Below, piece by piece: positions 43,911 through 55,586 of a stretch of 64,000 bases of DNA (position 1 is its first letter; each line of letters begins with the position of its first letter). Source of the DNA: Hexactinellida sp. DTS-2022. Taxonomy: Eukaryota > Porifera > Hexactinellida. A program made the translations under genes and the position numbers. Where the stretch lies: positions 1,612,001 through 1,676,000 of the forward strand of contig JAPNXP010000007.1 in assembly GCA_028753945.1 (NCBI GenBank), read 5' to 3'. The notes under the pieces were generated by a model. The model was not told the DNA's origin, did not search any database, and saw only the letters and a program-made list of their open reading frames with translations.

Positions 43911-45025
43911 CTGTAGCATTAATGGCTTTAGCTGAAAGCGAAGGAAAAGTGTAATTTTTAATGGACACTACAATTAATTCTGATTCTAAACTTTACAAAC
44001 AACAGGAATACAGCTAAAGGCAGGAAAAGTTAATGTCAATATCACTAGGTGTTTGTTTGATACAAAGATGGCATATATCCTTGACGGAGCCGGAGGATCA
44101 CCATGTCACTTGTGCACGTGCACACGAGATCAAATGAAGGACATTGAGTTGATAAAGCAGGGTATCGATTCTGCGAATGAGATATTCGCTGAGGTCGATG
44201 AAGACGATTTTTTTTCTCTTCCAAGTAATGAATGATTTGGATTAACACACAAGCCTCTATCAGAGGAAAACATCCTATCTGCTTCCCCTCTACATGGCTA
44301 TCTGAGAGTATTCGGATGGTTCATGCAGTTGGTGTACCACATACATGCTGGCGAGAAGAAATGGGTACCATCTTCACCAAAGATTCGCCAATCGATGGAA
44401 TTTGTTCGTGGTGTTCAATGAGAAAAAATAAACGTTCGAATCGATTTTCCCACTAATCAAGGTGGTACAACCTCTACAGGAAATGTGGTTCGAACTTGTT
44501 TCCAACGTGTTAACGATAGCAACAGAGACTTCTTTTATTGGATCTTAACATTGATCTTGTGAGTTCCACCAATCTCTTACAGTTATCTACACTAACTTAG
44601 GTGTAGTCTTGCGCATATTTAACTCTGATGAGCGAATAGACCACGAAAAATTCGCAACACTGTGTAGTGACACTTACGAACTCATAAGAGATACTTTTCC
44701 TTGGGCGAGTATTACCCCAACGTTACATAAGGTGTTGGCTCATAGCGCTCAATTGATTAGAGATTATAATGGGGGGAGAGGTCTGAGATCATTGTCAGAA
44801 GAAGGTTTAGAGGCGTGCCATAAGCACATCAGACAATATAGCGAACAATTGGCTAGAAAATTCTCCTTCGAAGCAAATATACAAGATATCTTCATCCGTC
44901 TTACTTCTCAGTCAGATTACTTCTCATTCTACCAAAGGAAGCGAATTGGGAGGAAAATTGCTAAAAAGTACTCACAGGGGAATTCGAAAAATCAAGAACT
45001 CTTTGATAGCATGCTCATAATGTAG
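43905..45025 (+). pseudogene. Transib catalytic C-terminal half
   Basis: Reads TMRPVALMALAESEGKV, then MFDTKMAYILDGAGGSPCHL (44050), EDDFFSLPSNE, ASPLHGYLRVFGWFMQLVYH, IDFPTNQGGTTSTGNVVRTC, then 44609-45025 ITPTLHKVLAHSAQLIRDYN and LSEEGLEACHKHIRQYSEQL with the catalytic Glu, AQSDYFSFYQRKR-like tail and stop. It aligns along its length with the minus-strand protein at 49582-48308, with several frameshifts. It has lost the Zn-knuckle tail. Confidence 0.9.
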
Positions 45026-45300
45026 TTTCCTCAACAAAATTTGTATTATTTAGTTGCTTAATAGTTAGATGATGTGTAAAAACATAATATAATTATCCCC
45101 ATTATAACCTATTGATGAATATTATTACAATTTAGTGCGGTTTTTTATGGAATGACAAAATATAGAAAAATGCTATGTCGTCAAATCTCACGAAATAGAA
45201 GCCATATCATTAAAATTTTCATTTTCATTTTCATTAAAATTTTCTCATGGGTGATATACTATAGGTCATTAATACAAATTATTGCTCTAGCATGCATCCT

Positions 45301-45340
45301 AATACCTATTTCCTATGAATACAAGATTTTGACCACTGTG
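45301..45340 (-). promoter_or_regulatory. Transib 3' terminus, RSS-like
   Basis: Read inward from 45340: CACAGTG, then 20 bp, then GGAAATAG followed by GTATT. It lies 315 bp downstream of the Transib stop at 45025, as expected for the 3' end, and matches the long-spacer ends at 48085 and 16390. The next bases are GAGAC; the partner duplication is not identifiable because the 5' end is rearranged. Confidence 0.75.
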
Positions 45341-45479
45341 GAGACAATGGTCAAATATACACTAACCAGCCATAAGTATTTGAACAACAGGGATTCTAGT
45401 GCACACACGATACTCGTCTGGGGACTTATTAACGGCTATTTAAACTACTCCGAAATGACTAAAAATATCTGATTATAGA

Positions 45480-45945
45480 TATGCATTGCAAAATATTGTG
45501 ATTTCAATTCAATTTATCAAATATCCATGAAGTGGCATAAGTGTTCTGCCACGTGCCACTTGTGGCATAAGTGGCACAAATGTAAATGTGGCTGTATAAC
45601 AGTGGAAAATATTCGGATTGATTTGAAATTATGCAGTTAGAGTAATTTAACGATGAGGAATTCAAATCTGCTATCAGAATTCATATATTAACACTGCATC
45701 TTAATGATCACAACTTAATTCTTTAATTAACTAATTATATATTTAATCAGTTTAACGCCTCCATAAAAATTCAAATTCGAAAATTTTGCCGTTTTATTAT
45801 TCTTTACATATCGTTTTATGTAAATAGCCATTTTGTAGCATCTACTAATGTATTATGCTCGTATAACCTCAAATATCTGAATACAAATTATTGGTGTTCA
45901 AATACTTTTGGCCGTTTAGTGTAGAAAGTAAACACAATAAATATT
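45480..45945. mobile_element. Tc1-like palindromic MITE
   Basis: The central hairpin combines AAGTGGCATAAGTGTTCTGC and CCACTTGTGGCATAAGTGGC. The right end is GGCCGTTTAGTGTAG. The right part (ACATATCGTTTTATGTAAAT, AGCATCTACTAATGTATTAT) is present inverted at 53110-53215, inside the hAT MITE there. The left end is not clear. No coding. Confidence 0.6.
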
Positions 45946-46431
45946 CGACCGTGGTAGAGAGGATGTCTAAGACATTATAATAATTGCTGAAACTAGAGTA
46001 GATAAGAATGGTAACAATTGAGTATGCTAGGTCATACATAAATTGTGGTTAGATAAGAATCCATATAGAATAGACTGTAATACTGAATAATTGTCTTAAA
46101 ATAGCTACAGTTACATTTCTAAAATTCAGAATCAATTGAAAATTGTTGAGTACTTAGAAAACACTATAAGAATACATAATCCAATGCTACTTCGAAACCC
46201 ATGACGAGTGATGTAGTATTATCAGGCTCGACCCCCAAGTTGAAATGTTTTGTTCCATTCTGATCCATAGTTATATCAGTAAAGCCTACTATATACTGAT
46301 TACAAATCCACCATCAGAATTGATTTCGAATAATATTCGCTCGAGTGATTGATTATAGTTCCATATTTCGTAATATTAAATTCCTATACCTGACTTAAAT
46401 ATGTGCGCAGTTCTAACAATTAAGGTTCAGG
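45946..46431. other. non-coding stretch before the P element
   Basis: No gene. Words around 46310-46400 recur inverted at about 9960-10010. Ends with the target duplication of the P element. Confidence 0.4.
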
Positions 46432-46745
46432 AATAGCATTCTGTACATAAGGCAATGGCAGTCACTATTTTTTTTGGACCAGGGATTGGTTAGTATATTC
46501 AAATTTTTTTTTTTCCTTTATTACGTTATATAACATCCATAATTAAAATTTAGCTGTTCTGATATGAAAATAGTCTAAGAGATGCAAACTAACCTGTAAC
46601 ATATGAAACATGTACAAATTAGGTGTTTTCGAGATTTATTTTTTAATAACCCATAATGATTAAATTAACTATTCAACATAAATAAGCGATATTGAAATTA
46701 TTATTATCTACTATACACACTTATTCTAACTTCAATATCAACGAG

Positions 46746-48084
46746 ATGAGTTGTATCGTACCCGGATGTACCTCGAATTATCGGGGAGAAGAACATTTCA
46801 CAAAAGTATTAGTTTTCCCAAGGATGAACAACTTCGTGAAAAATGGTTTAGAGTCATTCCAAGACCTGTAGAAGATTACCAGAACTATATAAATATAAAG
46901 GTAAATACTCTTATACACTTATTTTAAACTAATCATTAGTTCACATTTGAAATTATTAAATCATTTCTTAGGTTTGTATGCTCCACTTCAAAGAGGAATT
47001 CATTGAAAGGACATTCGAATATTTTCATGGACAGAGATGGTTGTGGCACCACGAGACCGATTGTCCCTGACGAAGACTGCTGTACAAACTATATTCCCGA
47101 ACTGCCCCAGCTACTTGACAAACACTACAGAGAAGACGAAAAGAATTTCGAGAGACGATAGAGAGCTAACAATGGTTCAAACTGCAATCAATTTGAGCAT
47201 AGTGGACTATACATCCACCATAGATAAGTTCTCAATCAGTATTCTTTGTGATGTTGTTGATAAGCTGAGTTGCATCGATCTTTCTAATTGTTGGGTCGTC
47301 CACAAACCCGACACTGACACCTTGTTTTTTCTAAAAATCACCACTTTAGATAACCAACCTTCGATTCAATGTTCACTTGTAATAGACCAATGTTTATTGG
47401 TTAATGGTTTTGATCAACACAAGCGCCAAATATATTTATCTCTCAACAAAATTGATGACATCTGACAGATTGAGACATTGTTAATAGAAATTGAAACATT
47501 CCTAGTTATTAGTCCTAAATGCATGCCCACCCTCCGTTAAAACGCATGTTGAAAATGCTATTATTGAGTTGTAAAGTGCCATTGAACTAATAGAGCAGAG
47601 TGATAAAAATATAGAATTTCAGATACCCCAAATCGAGAACTTACCTATATTACCAAAAATTGGGATCATGTTTCTACTTGATCGATTGAGATATTTAATA
47701 ATTTCAAAATATTGGCGTCGTTATAGCGTGACAACGCAGGTTTTTCCCCTCAAGGTACACGGCATTTCTCCCGCTTGTTTTCGGCTAATCCAATCCTCAA
47801 ATTGTTTGAATCTCCCTCATGAACGTAATCTACTCAAAATTAAAAATTCAATTGGTCTAGACTCTAGAGAGTGAATATTTAAGTGTACTTAAGGAATTTT
47901 CATCTACATTCAAAGATTTAGAGAGGCGTGTTATACTTCAGATGGAAGGAGTTCATATAAGTAGAGATGCTAGTTATAAAGGTGGTATAATTATTGGCTC
48001 TATTGACGATCCGGAAGACCCACCCACCACTGTATTTTATATAATGATATCTAGTTTGATGACTAAGTTCTCTACCATTGTAAG
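46746..48084 (+). pseudogene. P-like transposase, THAP domain and first half
   Basis: ATG at 46746; exon 1 ends 46900 (AAG/GTAAATAC), exon 2 starts 46972 after TTTCTTAG. THAP C2CH finger: CIVPGC at the start and, after a frameshift, SISFPKDEQLREKWFRVIPR and the exon-2 VCMLHF (Cys-x2-His), then LTKTAVQTIFPNCPSYL. Further: ILPKIGIMFLLDRLRYLIIS, PLKVHGISPACFRLI, and the first catalytic region GVHISRDASYKGGIIIG (about 47950-48000). The frame runs through SSLMTKFSTIV into the Transib insertion at 48085. Several frameshifts. Confidence 0.88.
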
Positions 48085-51000
48085 CACAGTGGCTTAATTT
48101 GGCATTTGGTAAGGAATAGGTATCTGGGTGAATTTTTACCGTATATAATGTATTATTTGCCTATAGGTTATCGAATATTAGGAATCGATTGCGATAATTA
48201 GACCTCCCCTAAGTCTTGCGGTTTTCGAATTATGACGTAATCACAAATTCCCAAATTTAGAAAGCAAGAAATATTTTTACAAATTTTTGTATTTTTTAGT
48301 ACCAAATTTATTTAACAATAAGAGAATGTACTAGACTATCTATAGATGACTCTATTGTGTTGTTTGAGTCGTATTTGCTACAACACTTGGCAGACCTTCT
48401 AGTGTGACCCTCTTCGCCGCATCTCTCACACCTCAATTTAGAGCGAAATCCTAATAAAACTGGATCACTTTCACAAGCTAGCCTAACAAAGATGTCAATA
48501 ATGTTATCTTCAAAGGATGTCTTTCTTGCTAAATGTTCTCTGTATTTTCTAATTAATTTATTACAAGCCTCTGAACCTTCTTCAGAGAAACATTTAAAAC
48601 CATACCCAGAATTAAAGTCCCTTAACAATTCTTCGGAGTGTGCCAATAATTTGTGCAATGTGGGAGTGATGTTTGCCCATGGAAATGATTCAAGGATTAA
48701 GAGATAGGTACCTTTACAAAGTTTTCCAAGTTCATTGGTATTGATCTTTCTTCCACTGTTGAAGATTCTCAGAATTGCAGATAATTGTGTATGAAGTTTT
48801 GAGAGTGCTTCTTTGTGCTGTTGCTCAACTAATGAAGATACACACTCAATGAACTGGGACTCGCTAGAAAAAGCTTTTCGTGCAACGCTACCAGTTGACG
48901 TCGTTCCACCTGAAGGATCCGGTAGATCTATCTTTAATCCGATCCTTTCAAGTACCACGTTGCGCACAAAGTGCATCGATTGGCGGATAGCTGGGGATGT
49001 AGGCGCCCATTTTAATTTACCACTATTCAAATTGTAAACTAGTAAATTAAACCACCTGAAAATACATGTATAAGAGTGTAGAGGAGAAGCCGGTGTGATA
49101 TTGATGGTTGAAATAGGTTCGTGTGTTAAATTAACTCGATCATTGGATGGAAGAGAGAAAAATGATTCGATATCTTCCAGTTCTCCAAACATTTCTATTG
49201 CATCAGAAATGTGCCTGTTAATGGGAAACCCTTGCAATATTAGCTGTTGATCCTTCAATTCTTTATGAGTTGCTGTGCATAACTGACAGCTTGCTCCCCC
49301 TGCCCCTGAAAGTATTGCAGCCATTTTCCCGTCGAACATTGACCTGGTAATATCGACAGACACATGACCCATTTCAGGTATATCAATTCCTTCATTCTTC
49401 AATTTGTCAGTGTCAGGGTTTATTATGTCAGTCATAAATTGTCTGATATTTGACTCGTTTTCTTTAGCAGCGCACAAAAAGATTGGCCGTTGACAAAATG
49501 GAGAGTTAGGGGTAGTATTTTTCCAGAGGTCGTTGCCACTTGAAGACTTGATGGAAATGGATTTGAAGCAAAAAAATATCAATGACTTGGTGGAAGTATT
49601 TGTATTTGTTGGTTGTAGATAGTATGACTTCCTGATCCATCTAAACCATCTACTATTTGATAACTAAGCGGGAAATCCTCTACAAATGGTCGAGATATTG
49701 TAGAAAGGATTCTAGTAAATGTATGCTCTATATATTGGGCGTAGGATACACATACACCAATCGGTTCTGAAACATTAGGATATAGCTTTATTGAAGACCG
49801 TAAAATTATACTGTTTCTCCTATCGACAAGCTTCTGATAAGCAGGAAATTGAATATAACTAGATAGTAGATGTTGACGCAGCTTAGTATATTTCCTCTTG
49901 CCTATTTCCAGCATATCAAGAAGGAACAATGACTTATCAACATCAACATCTTTATTAACTACTTTACCAAAATCCCCAGGAAAATTGTCAGTTACAATTA
50001 ACTTAGATACCTTAGCTACTTGTCTGGAATCATACTCATTAGAAACTAACTGTAGAGCGAGTGCAGCAATCTTGATTTCTGAAATGTTTTCAAGTTCAGC
50101 GAGTACTCTGATGGAGTCTAACACATTTGATAGACGTGATCGCTGTTGTTTAAATGAAAGGTTGTCAATACTCTTCCTATGATGATGCACTGAAGAATTT
50201 TGTATATCCGCATCGAAAGATAAACACCTCTTCTTCAAATCTGGCTCGAGAAATACAGCAGAGTTCCACCATTCTCCACCCAGTGAGTCAATTGATTTTT
50301 TTGACTTTCTCATAGTATCCCTCACCCTAGATAGGATTATATGTATACTATCTCTCTTAGCAAGGTCTAATTCAAAATATTCCTCCAATTTGCCAATCGT
50401 TTGAGTAATATTATTGTCATTTTCTTTCAGGATTCTTGCAAAATCAAGTCTGGTTTTGGGGATAGTAATTGAGCTTTCAGCCATAGATGAGGATATAAAT
50501 ACGTAATTCGTTGTTATAATTATTGAAATCTTCCTTATTCTTTATATTATCTTACATACACGTGTATATATTATAATTTGTAGATATAAACAACAGGACA
50601 TTTGCTTATTCCGAAAGGTATATTGTTACATAGCAACAAATAACAATAATTGGAATTTCCATAGCAACATAAATTGACAATGGAATTCAATAACATTTTA
50701 GAAGTTGCGCACTGTTTCGGAAGCTAAGATTTCCATAATTAATTCTTACAACATTAATCTATAACGTGTCAAAATTTCTCGTTGATCTTTGATGTACTTT
50801 TTTTTTCCGCATACCTGAGATTTTAATATAAAAAATGTTGTACATTTTTGTACATAGAGCTTTTACCCCCTGTTGAAATTAAAATGCATCAGTGTAACTT
50901 TAAATCAGTATAGAAATATATATTTAGCATACTCGTTTTGTATATATTTGAATACAAAATAACCACGATTCCTTATACATTGTAATTCAGAGTGAAATGA

Positions 51001-51208
51001 AATATGTTGTATTTTTAGAATTCTCAAAACCACAAATGGAACTATAATTTGATGCAATTCATAAGTATATTTATAGGCGTAGTTTGTGTTCAAATCAATT
51101 GAAATTTCATATGATCGTTAGTATACTATCTAAATTTAATTTAATACCATTTAGAAGCATTTTGATAACCACAAATATTTTCCTATTTCCACGTGTTAAG
51201 CCACTGTG
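48085..51208 (-). mobile_element. Transib element with RSS-like asymmetric ends
   Basis: 3124 bp, inserted in the P transposase. GTAAG is duplicated exactly (48080-48084, 51209-51213), the 5-bp length typical of Transib and RAG transposition. The 3' end (48085) is CACAGTG + 21 bp + GGAATAG; the 5' end (from 51208) is CACAGTG + 11 bp + GGAAATAG. Both share CACAGTGGCTTAA. The single gene runs 50484 to 48308 with one frameshift. Removing it rejoins the P frame (STIV / RLVPLGSSS). Confidence 0.95.
48308..50484 (-). pseudogene. Transib (RAG1-clan) transposase, one frameshift
   Basis: ATG at 50484. The N-terminal ORF (301 codons to 49579) has KTRLDFARILKENDNNITQT, LGGEWWNSAVFL, LLDMLEIGKRKYTKLRQHLL and the first Asp motif IVDGLDGSGSHTIYNQ. 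A frameshift in an A7 run (49570-49576) leads into the second ORF: TTPNSPFCQRPIFLCAAKEN, Asp84 in SMFDGKMAAILSGAG, CQLC (99-102), SPLHSYTCIFRWF, PSGGTTSTGSVARKAF, ITPTLHKLLAHSEELL, the Glu motif FSEEGSEACNKLIRKYREHL (334-338) and SDPVLLGF. The tail C385-x2-C388-x3-G392-H393-x6-C400 resembles the CCGHC zinc motif of RAG1-like and Transib proteins. About 720 residues with one lesion, so young. Confidence 0.92.
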
Positions 51209-52123
51209 GTAAGGCTAGTCCCTCTTGGTTCTAGCTCTGCTGCTGCACTGTTACCCATTGTTATTAAGACAATTTCGGACATTGAAAGTTGTAATTTATA
51301 TGTAGATGCTGTCTGTACCGACAATTACCCCCTAAATGTGAGGTTATATGAACTTCTTTCCCTTAATCACAAAACACTGAGACCTAAAGTTATACATCCT
51401 TGTGACCCAAATAGAGACCTTATTTTATTTTTTGATATAGCCCATATTTTAAAAGCAATTCGAAATAATTGGTTAAATTTGAAAGACTACGAGAAAGTAT
51501 TTATTTTTCCTAATTTAATGATTGTATCACTCCTAACCATACATCTGCTGAAGATGAATCTCAGGCTCATTTGAGAGTATCAATCAATACTTCAGGGCTC
51601 AAAATTTATACAACTAATTTTGCTAATCTTTGTATCCTAAAGTATGCTATTCAGTTTTTGATGACATTAGGACCTTATACAAATTTGATAGATGTAATAT
51701 TTTTAAACGAGCTCCAAAATTAACTTCCAAAGCTTGCTGGCCATCTAGCTTGGAAAGACAGAATGTAAATTTGGCACTTAAGATTTTTCACGAGTCAACT
51801 TCAGCTGGCCTATTAGCTCTCAATTTTGAAAGGAAAAGTATAAGTCAAAACCAAACTGTTGATTTTCTGATGTTAATTAATGACATCTGGAAAATTTTTA
51901 ATGTAAATTGGGTCGGGAAAGGTATACGTTTTAATGACGACTTTTCTAGACCTCTATCTCCAGACGACTCTCGAATCTTGTTCCTACGAAATGTAGTTAA
52001 CTGGTTAGACTGTTGGAAAAACCTTCCCACTGTTAAGGAAAACTGTCATCTCAGACATTCACAAGTCTGAAACACACTTGCAACGCACTGCCCTTGCTTG
52101 TTGATATGCTTTGTACCAATTTA
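51209..52123 (+). pseudogene. P-like transposase, middle part
   Basis: Continues the P gene: RLVPLGSSSAAALLPIVIKT, second Asp region DAVCTDNYPLNVRLYELLSL, FFDIAHILKAIRNNWLN, then after a frameshift KLTSKACWPSSLERQNVNLA, DFLMLINDIWKIFNVN, FLRNVVNWLDCWKNLP, TSLKHTCNALPLLVDMLCTN, where the hAT insertion starts. These are the GTP-binding-insertion and catalytic segments typical of THAP9/P-like proteins. Confidence 0.88.
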
Positions 52124-52488
52124 CAGGGTTGTGTCCAAATACTTATTTGTATTTGTATTTGTATTTGATTTTTCTGAAATTGCGTATTTGTATTTGTATT
52201 AGAATATCATATGTTTAGGTGTATTTGTATTTGTATTTGAATTCGAAAATAAGTATTCATATTTGTATTTGTATTTGGCTTCTATATTTGACATATAAAT
52301 TTATAACACGAAAGATTGCATGGTTAACAAAAGAAATGTGTTCCTGCGATAACAAATCTCACTTATAGCACTACTAATGAAAAACTTAGTGGGTTTCTGG
52401 AAGTAAAATAAAAAAATCAAATAATTGAAACTAGTATAAAATAATTGTTTCATTAGTCAATCTCTGTCCTAACATTTAAACGTAACAA

Positions 52489-55405
52489 AATGTACAGTAA
52501 TGTGTTTAGAAGTTTTGGGCCCATTATACCTAATAGCGATAATTCCGAACAGTATACTACTATTTGCAAGCATTGTAGCAAGCCAGGTACTGGCAATACG
52601 AAATCCACATCAAACTTATGAACGCATATGAAGAGCAAAGGTGGGCACAGTTAATCAAAAAGTTAACTTCGTCAATCGTATATCCGTTAAGCATAAAGTT
52701 AACTTCGTTAACAGTTAATCCGTTAATACCTTAAAAATGTAACGGAAGTTAACGTTAATCCGTTACAGTAAATTTATATTATACAAACAACAACAAAAAT
52801 CTTTTTTTTTGCTATAAGACATCTCAAAAAGTTCTCTAACTATAAAATGTTCCTTTGTTGGGTCATTCAAGTAAGATATATGCTAGCACAACCTTTATAT
52901 CGTATAATCAGCGAATAATAAGGGAAATAAGTTGTTTTAAGGGATCTTAGAAGGATCTTACAAGGGGGGTTGAGAAAATTCCACGAAACGCATGTTTCCC
53001 TTCATGAAAAATAACATGTCAAAGTTTTCATCAGACTGGGTTGTTGACTAATATAGATATAAGATTCAAATTCACATAAGTGTCATTATTGAAAATCTAA
53101 AAATACACTAAACGGTCAAAAGGATTTAAAATATAATAATTTGTATTAATACATTCAAGCTACTAGCACAATAATTACATTTGTAGATGCTTCGACATTG
53201 ATGTTTACATAAAACGATAAGTTGACCAAAACAATATTAATTTACATTTTATGGAGGTGTTAAACTCATCAACTATAAAATAAGTAATGAAATATCCAAC
53301 TTATGATCATTATGAGATTTCTACTGAAATACAGTCACATTCCCATTTGTTCCACTTGTACTACAAGTGGCACGGCCGCACATGGCAGGGGCACGTATTC
53401 ATGGATATTGGGAAAAAAAATGTCTTAAAATCGCAAGTTTATGAATTTTATAACTATAGCAAGATATTTAAACTCTTCCAAAGTAGGTTAAAAAGCCGTT
53501 AATACGCTACAAGAAGCATATTGTGTGTGGAATAAAATACCTGTTGTTCAAAAACATTTGTTCGGTTATTGTAATATAAACTATCAATAATTCATAATTG
53601 CGTTAACGGACTTGTAAATGTAACGGAAGTTAATTAAGTCCGTTAATGATTTCAAAGTTAACTTAAAAGTTAATCGTTACCGAAAAATTTAACTTCCGTT
53701 AATTAACGATTAACGGATTAACGGATTAGTGCCCAGCTTTGATGAAGAGACACCATAGTAAAGAATATGATCAACTTAAGATGAAAAATTCAGGGAATAA
53801 TGAGCAGGTACACATTGACGAATTTATTACTACAATTAACTTAAAGTGGCCTGGAACCAATCCTCTACAGATAGAGGCGCCGCGTTTACTTATCGCTTTT
53901 GTTGCTGGTAACCTTCAAGCTCTCTCTATTGTTGATTGTCCATATTTTCGCAACTTCATAGATATTTGAAACCTGAATATTCTATCCCCACCTCTCTCCT
54001 TCCAAGCATAGCTTCAACAGTACATACAAAAATATTCACTAATATCAAATCTACTAAGTTTGTGAGCCTCACTCTCGATATATGGTCCAATCGTAGTATG
54101 CGCTCTTATCTGGGGATTACTTGCCACTATATAAAAGATTTCAATCTTTGTTCTGCGATGCTCGCTTGCACCCGTTTTCGTGGGACACATAGTCATAGTG
54201 CTGAACATATTCTAGTCAAATATGAAGAAATAATCTCTCTTTTCGAATTGCAAGGAAGTGGGCTGTATGCTGACAGATAATGCGTCTAATATGTTAAGAG
54301 CGTTTATCACGCTACCTGGTATGGATTTGATTAATTTTGAAGACGACTCTATTGATGATGATGAATCTGAGATTATTGATATGGTGCATGATAACAGCAC
54401 TGATGCTTTGGAATATTTACCAAAACTTACCCATGTTTTGCACATACACTTCAATTGTGTGTAAAAACAGGGTTGAAAGAATCTGGAGATCATCTCGCAA
54501 GGATTATCAATAAAGTCAGTAAATTAGTAAGTCACATTAGGCATAGTACACTCGCAACAGAACTTTTTGAAAATTAACTAAAGCTAGACCAATGCACTCC
54601 TGTCCGTTGGAATAGTCAGCTACATATGATACGAAAGTTCCGAAAAGTCAAACATGAAACTATGGAGAAGCTAGTCTATTCTTCTTATGAAAACAAAATT
54701 CTTAATGAGATGATAGAAATTCTCACTCCATTCGAAGTATCAACCAACTTCTCACAAGGACAAAATGTCGTAATTTCTAGCTTAGTAATCCCATGTATAA
54801 GGGGACTTCGGGCTGAGTTATCCAAACTTCAAGAAAAATATAGCTGTAAACTCGTTCGGATTTTGGCTTCGGAAGTAGACAGGCGATTATCTCGATATGA
54901 AAGCATTGACGTATTCCAATTTGCAGCAGCACTTAGATGGAACCTCAGGTGGGCTGCTCCAGAAGAAACATCTAGCATTCGTCATTGATTGATTAGTAAA
55001 GTGAAAGAACTTCTTCCTGAGATAACAGTAGAATCTAATTCCGGATCTCCTCATTCATCCGTTGAGAAGAGATGCAAGCTCTTCAGCTTCATGGGTGCAT
55101 GCCAAACCTCAACTCATGTTATTCCTCTATGTGTTGATAGTAAAGTTGATGTATATTTGGCTCAGCCACTGGAAAACGAATCTTGTAATCCCCCAAATTT
55201 CTGACAATGGATTGCACAAGAATACCCCCAACTATCAGAGTTAGCATGTCATTATTTTTCTACTCCTGCATCTTCAGCTCCAGTGGAACGAATATTTAGT
55301 GTTGCTGGTAAAATATTTCGTCCAGAAAGATGTCGCCTAAGTGATGAACGTTTCGAACAACATATTTTCATTAACTGCAACCAGGAAAAGTATAGTGATA
55401 GTTAA
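52489..55405 (+). pseudogene. hAT transposase (BED finger to hATC dimerisation domain)
   Basis: ATG at 52489 reads MYSNVFRSFGPIIPNSDNSE, then the BED finger CKHCSKPGTG, KSTSNL, and across the nested MITE THMKRHH. Next: IEAPRLLIAFVAGNLQALSI, first Asp in FVSLTLDIWSNRSM, second Asp in MLTDNASNMLRAF, TPVRWNSQLHMIRKF, and the C-terminal hATC signature SSAPVERIFSVAGKIFRPER then FEQHIFINCN. The usual CxxH between the second Asp and the insertion domain is degraded (LTHVLHIHF). At least five stops or frameshifts. Confidence 0.9.
52636..53741. mobile_element. hAT MITE inside the hAT BED finger, exact 8-bp TSD
   Basis: 1106 bp, ends CAAAGGTGGGCAC and GTGCCCAGCTTTG. ATGAAGAG is duplicated exactly (52628-52635, 53742-53749). 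Both subterminal regions are GTTAATCCGTTAA and TTAACGGATTAACG words. Removing it restores the BED finger THMKRHHSKEYDQ. Inside, 53100-53560 is an inverted Tc1-like palindromic MITE (CACTAAACGGTCAAAAGG, CCACTTGTACTACAAGTGG). Confidence 0.93.
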
Positions 55406-55586
55406 ACTAGGTAATTTATGATAGAAATAATATTTTAATAATAATTTAGTAATTGCTGTAATTGTATTTGTATTTGTAATTGTATTTGAATCTATTAATT
55501 TAGGCGTAATTGTATTCGTATTTGGTTCTGCTCAGTGTATTTGTATTTGTATTTGATCAAGAAAAATGTATTTGAACCCAACCCTG

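Larger units (their letters stand above)
52124..55586 (+). mobile_element. hAT element inside the P element
   Basis: Ends CAGGGTTGTGTCCAAATACT and, from the right, CAGGGTTGGGTTCAAATACA. Both flanks carry (TTTGTA)n arrays (52140-52275, 55455-55570). The duplicated host sequence is imperfect: TACCAATT at the left and TACCAAAT at the right, matching the point in P where CTN and TTK align, with a few extra bases at each junction. It carries a hAT transposase gene (52489-55405) into which a second hAT MITE has inserted. Confidence 0.85.
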
